A DNA stretch of 64,000 bases from Sneathiella chungangensis (GTDB lineage Bacteria; Pseudomonadota; Alphaproteobacteria; Sneathiellales; Sneathiellaceae): positions 307,117 to 371,116 of the forward strand of contig NZ_WTVA01000004.1 in assembly GCF_009882935.1 (NCBI RefSeq), given 5' to 3'. Below the pieces are notes generated by a model. That model was not told the DNA's origin, ran no database searches, and saw nothing but the letters and a program-made list of their open reading frames with translations. How positions within the stretch are numbered: the first letter of the stretch is position 1; each line of letters begins with the position of its first letter. A program made the position numbers and the translations under genes. This document shows positions 62,899 to 64,000 of the stretch, one piece after another.

Positions 62899-64000
62899 GT
62901 GGATATCAATTTTAAATCATTGGTGACCTGGGCCGTTTCGCTGATCGGTGTGGCGCTCGCGCTGCAGGCGATTTATGTGGCAATCGTCGGCGGTTGGGAC
63001 ATTACCTACGGACGTTCCTGGATACTTTGCGGCGCGGTTATCATTGCCCTGCTCGGCAATTCACTGGCGGACAGAGCGACCGGATCCCGCCATCCGGTTT
63101 TAAGCAAGGCGCCTCTGTGGCTTCTCTGGACAATTGACCTGATCCTGATCGCCATCTTTGTCTACGGAACGCTCAAATTCATCGAGATCCAGATCCTCAT
63201 TGAAGAAACCATATTTGAGTATGACCCGAAGGATATCGCGATTGCCTTTGCGGCGGTGATTGTCCTGCTGGAGGCAACGCGCCGACTGTTTGGCCTGCCC
63301 ATCGTGATCATTGCCGCCCTCGGTATTCTCTATTGTCTCTACGGACAGTATCTTCCGGGGTTCCTCCACCATTCCGGCTTCACGCTTAATCGTTCCATGC
63401 AGACAATCTGGTACAGTTTCCAGGGAGTTTTCGGCCTGCCAATGGGGGTTGTGCTGCAGGTCGTGCTGATTTTTGTCGTTTTTGGTGTCATTCTGGAAAG
63501 TACCGGCGCAAGTGATGCGCTGATCCGCGCCTCCGTTGCGCTTACCGGTAAGACACGCGGGGGGCCTGCCCATTCCGCCGTTGTCGCCAGCGCCGTTTTC
63601 GGCAGCATGTCGGGAAGTGTCACCGCCAATGTGGTCGGTACCGGTTCCTTCACAATTCCGATGATCAAGCGCCGCGGATTTTCGCCGGCCATGGCGGGCG
63701 GCGTCGAAGCGGCGGCGTCAACCGGCGGCCAGATCGTTCCGCCCGTGATGGGCGCGGCGGCATTTCTGATGGCCGATCTGACGGGGGAGGCCTATACGAC
63801 GATCTGTATCGCAGCCCTGATTCCGGCACTCTTTTATTATGGATCGCTTTTTGCCTCCATCTCCATTCAGGCGGGCGCGGACGGGATCGAGCCGGTTCCG
63901 GAATCAGAGCGGCCTCCGCTTAACCGCAAGGACCTGATCGCCTGTCTGATGTTTATCATTCCCATCGCGACAATCGTTTTCGTGCTGGTGATGGGACGTT
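62899..64000 (+). CDS. TRAP transporter fused permease (DctQM, TAXI type), 3' end cut by window
   Basis: Open from GTG 62899 (GGAG at 62888-62891) to the window edge, 367 codons seen. Four N-terminal membrane helices (DctQ-like), then DctM features: FVVFGVILESTGASDALIRAS, SAVVASAVFGSMSGSVTANVVGTGSFTIP (split), EAAASTGGQIVPPVMGAAAFLMAD (split). Fused permeases of this kind work with TAXI binding proteins, which should be encoded nearby outside the window. It probably imports the acid used by the CoA-transferase operon. Confidence 0.9.
   Translation, partial: MDINFKSLVTWAVSLIGVALALQAIYVAIVGGWDITYGRSWILCGAVIIALLGNSLADRATGSRHPVLSKAPLWLLWTIDLILIAIFVYGTLKFIEIQILIEETIFEYDPKDIAIAFAAVIVLLEATRRLFGLPIVIIAALGILYCLYGQYLPGFLHHSGFTLNRSMQTIWYSFQGVFGLPMGVVLQVVLIFVVFGVILESTGASDALIRASVALTGKTRGGPAHSAVVASAVFGSMSGSVTANVVGTGSFTIPMIKRRGFSPAMAGGVEAAASTGGQIVPPVMGAAAFLMADLTGEAYTTICIAALIPALFYYGSLFASISIQAGADGIEPVPESERPPLNRKDLIACLMFIIPIATIVFVLVMGR

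Overview
The window reads as a chromosomal segment of a heterotrophic, probably marine alphaproteobacterium. Supporting signs are GC-rich coding sequence with A+T-rich intergenic gaps, a complete ectoine-catabolism locus of the Ruegeria/Silicibacter type (enuR, uehABC, eutBC, doeAB, asnC, doeC, doeD), a haem-uptake operon starting with hmuP, many acyl-CoA enzymes and TRAP transporters. Genus is not decidable from sequence alone. I saw no rRNA, tRNA, CRISPR array, insertion sequence or prophage gene.

Region 1 (1-18964) is the most unusual part. After an enoyl-CoA hydratase-family gene come three regulatory or sensor genes: a Fis-type regulator whose N-terminus is a PEP_hydrolase/Tm-1-type TIM barrel and whose AAA+ domain is degenerate, a small diverged relative of that barrel, and a FadR-type GntR regulator. 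Across an A+T-rich gap with inverted repeats starts a 13-gene operon. It encodes a branched-chain-amino-acid-type ABC importer (two permeases, binding protein, two ATPases), with the second ATPase fused to a Tm-1-like (UPF0261) domain. Next come a stand-alone PEP_hydrolase-family TIM barrel, a flotillin with a regular 11-residue coiled coil, an SRPBCC protein, an SRPBCC-quinone oxidoreductase fusion, a fumarylacetoacetase-family enzyme, an alpha/beta hydrolase and an amidohydrolase. Tm-1-like and TIM-barrel halves are one protein in plants (tomato Tm-1). Here they are wired to an importer, a membrane scaffold and a catabolic set. I regard this as the best candidate for an undescribed system: uptake and breakdown of an unknown, probably hydrophobic or aromatic/amide compound, with Tm-1/TIM modules as sensors or enzymes.

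Region 2 (19054-33324) holds an orphan membrane protein, a GlsB-type small membrane protein and the ectoine locus. Ectoine enters through UehABC. DoeA opens the ring, DoeB deacetylates, DoeD transaminates and DoeC oxidises to aspartate. EnuR and an AsnC/Lrp protein (DoeX) regulate. eutA is not present.

Region 3 (33367-38461) contains divergent operons: SDR and thiolase on one strand, and an acyl-CoA dehydrogenase plus an APH-type kinase with a DUF6285-like tail on the other. This resembles the LvaABC kinase/dehydrogenase route for 4-hydroxyacyl-CoA.

Region 4 (38635-46536) is a complete haem operon: hmuP, receptor, tonB, hmuS, exbB, exbD, hmuTUV, with a Fur-box-like site upstream.

Region 5 (46740-64000) carries hydrolase and CoA-ligase genes, a LYS1-type saccharopine dehydrogenase, an LpxR-type outer-membrane lipid A deacylase, an enoyl-CoA hydratase and a second CoA ligase. 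It ends with an IclR-controlled minus-strand operon (CoA-transferase, IclR, NPD-type monooxygenase, acyl-CoA dehydrogenase, arylsulfatase) divergent from another acyl-CoA dehydrogenase and a TRAP permease cut by the window end.
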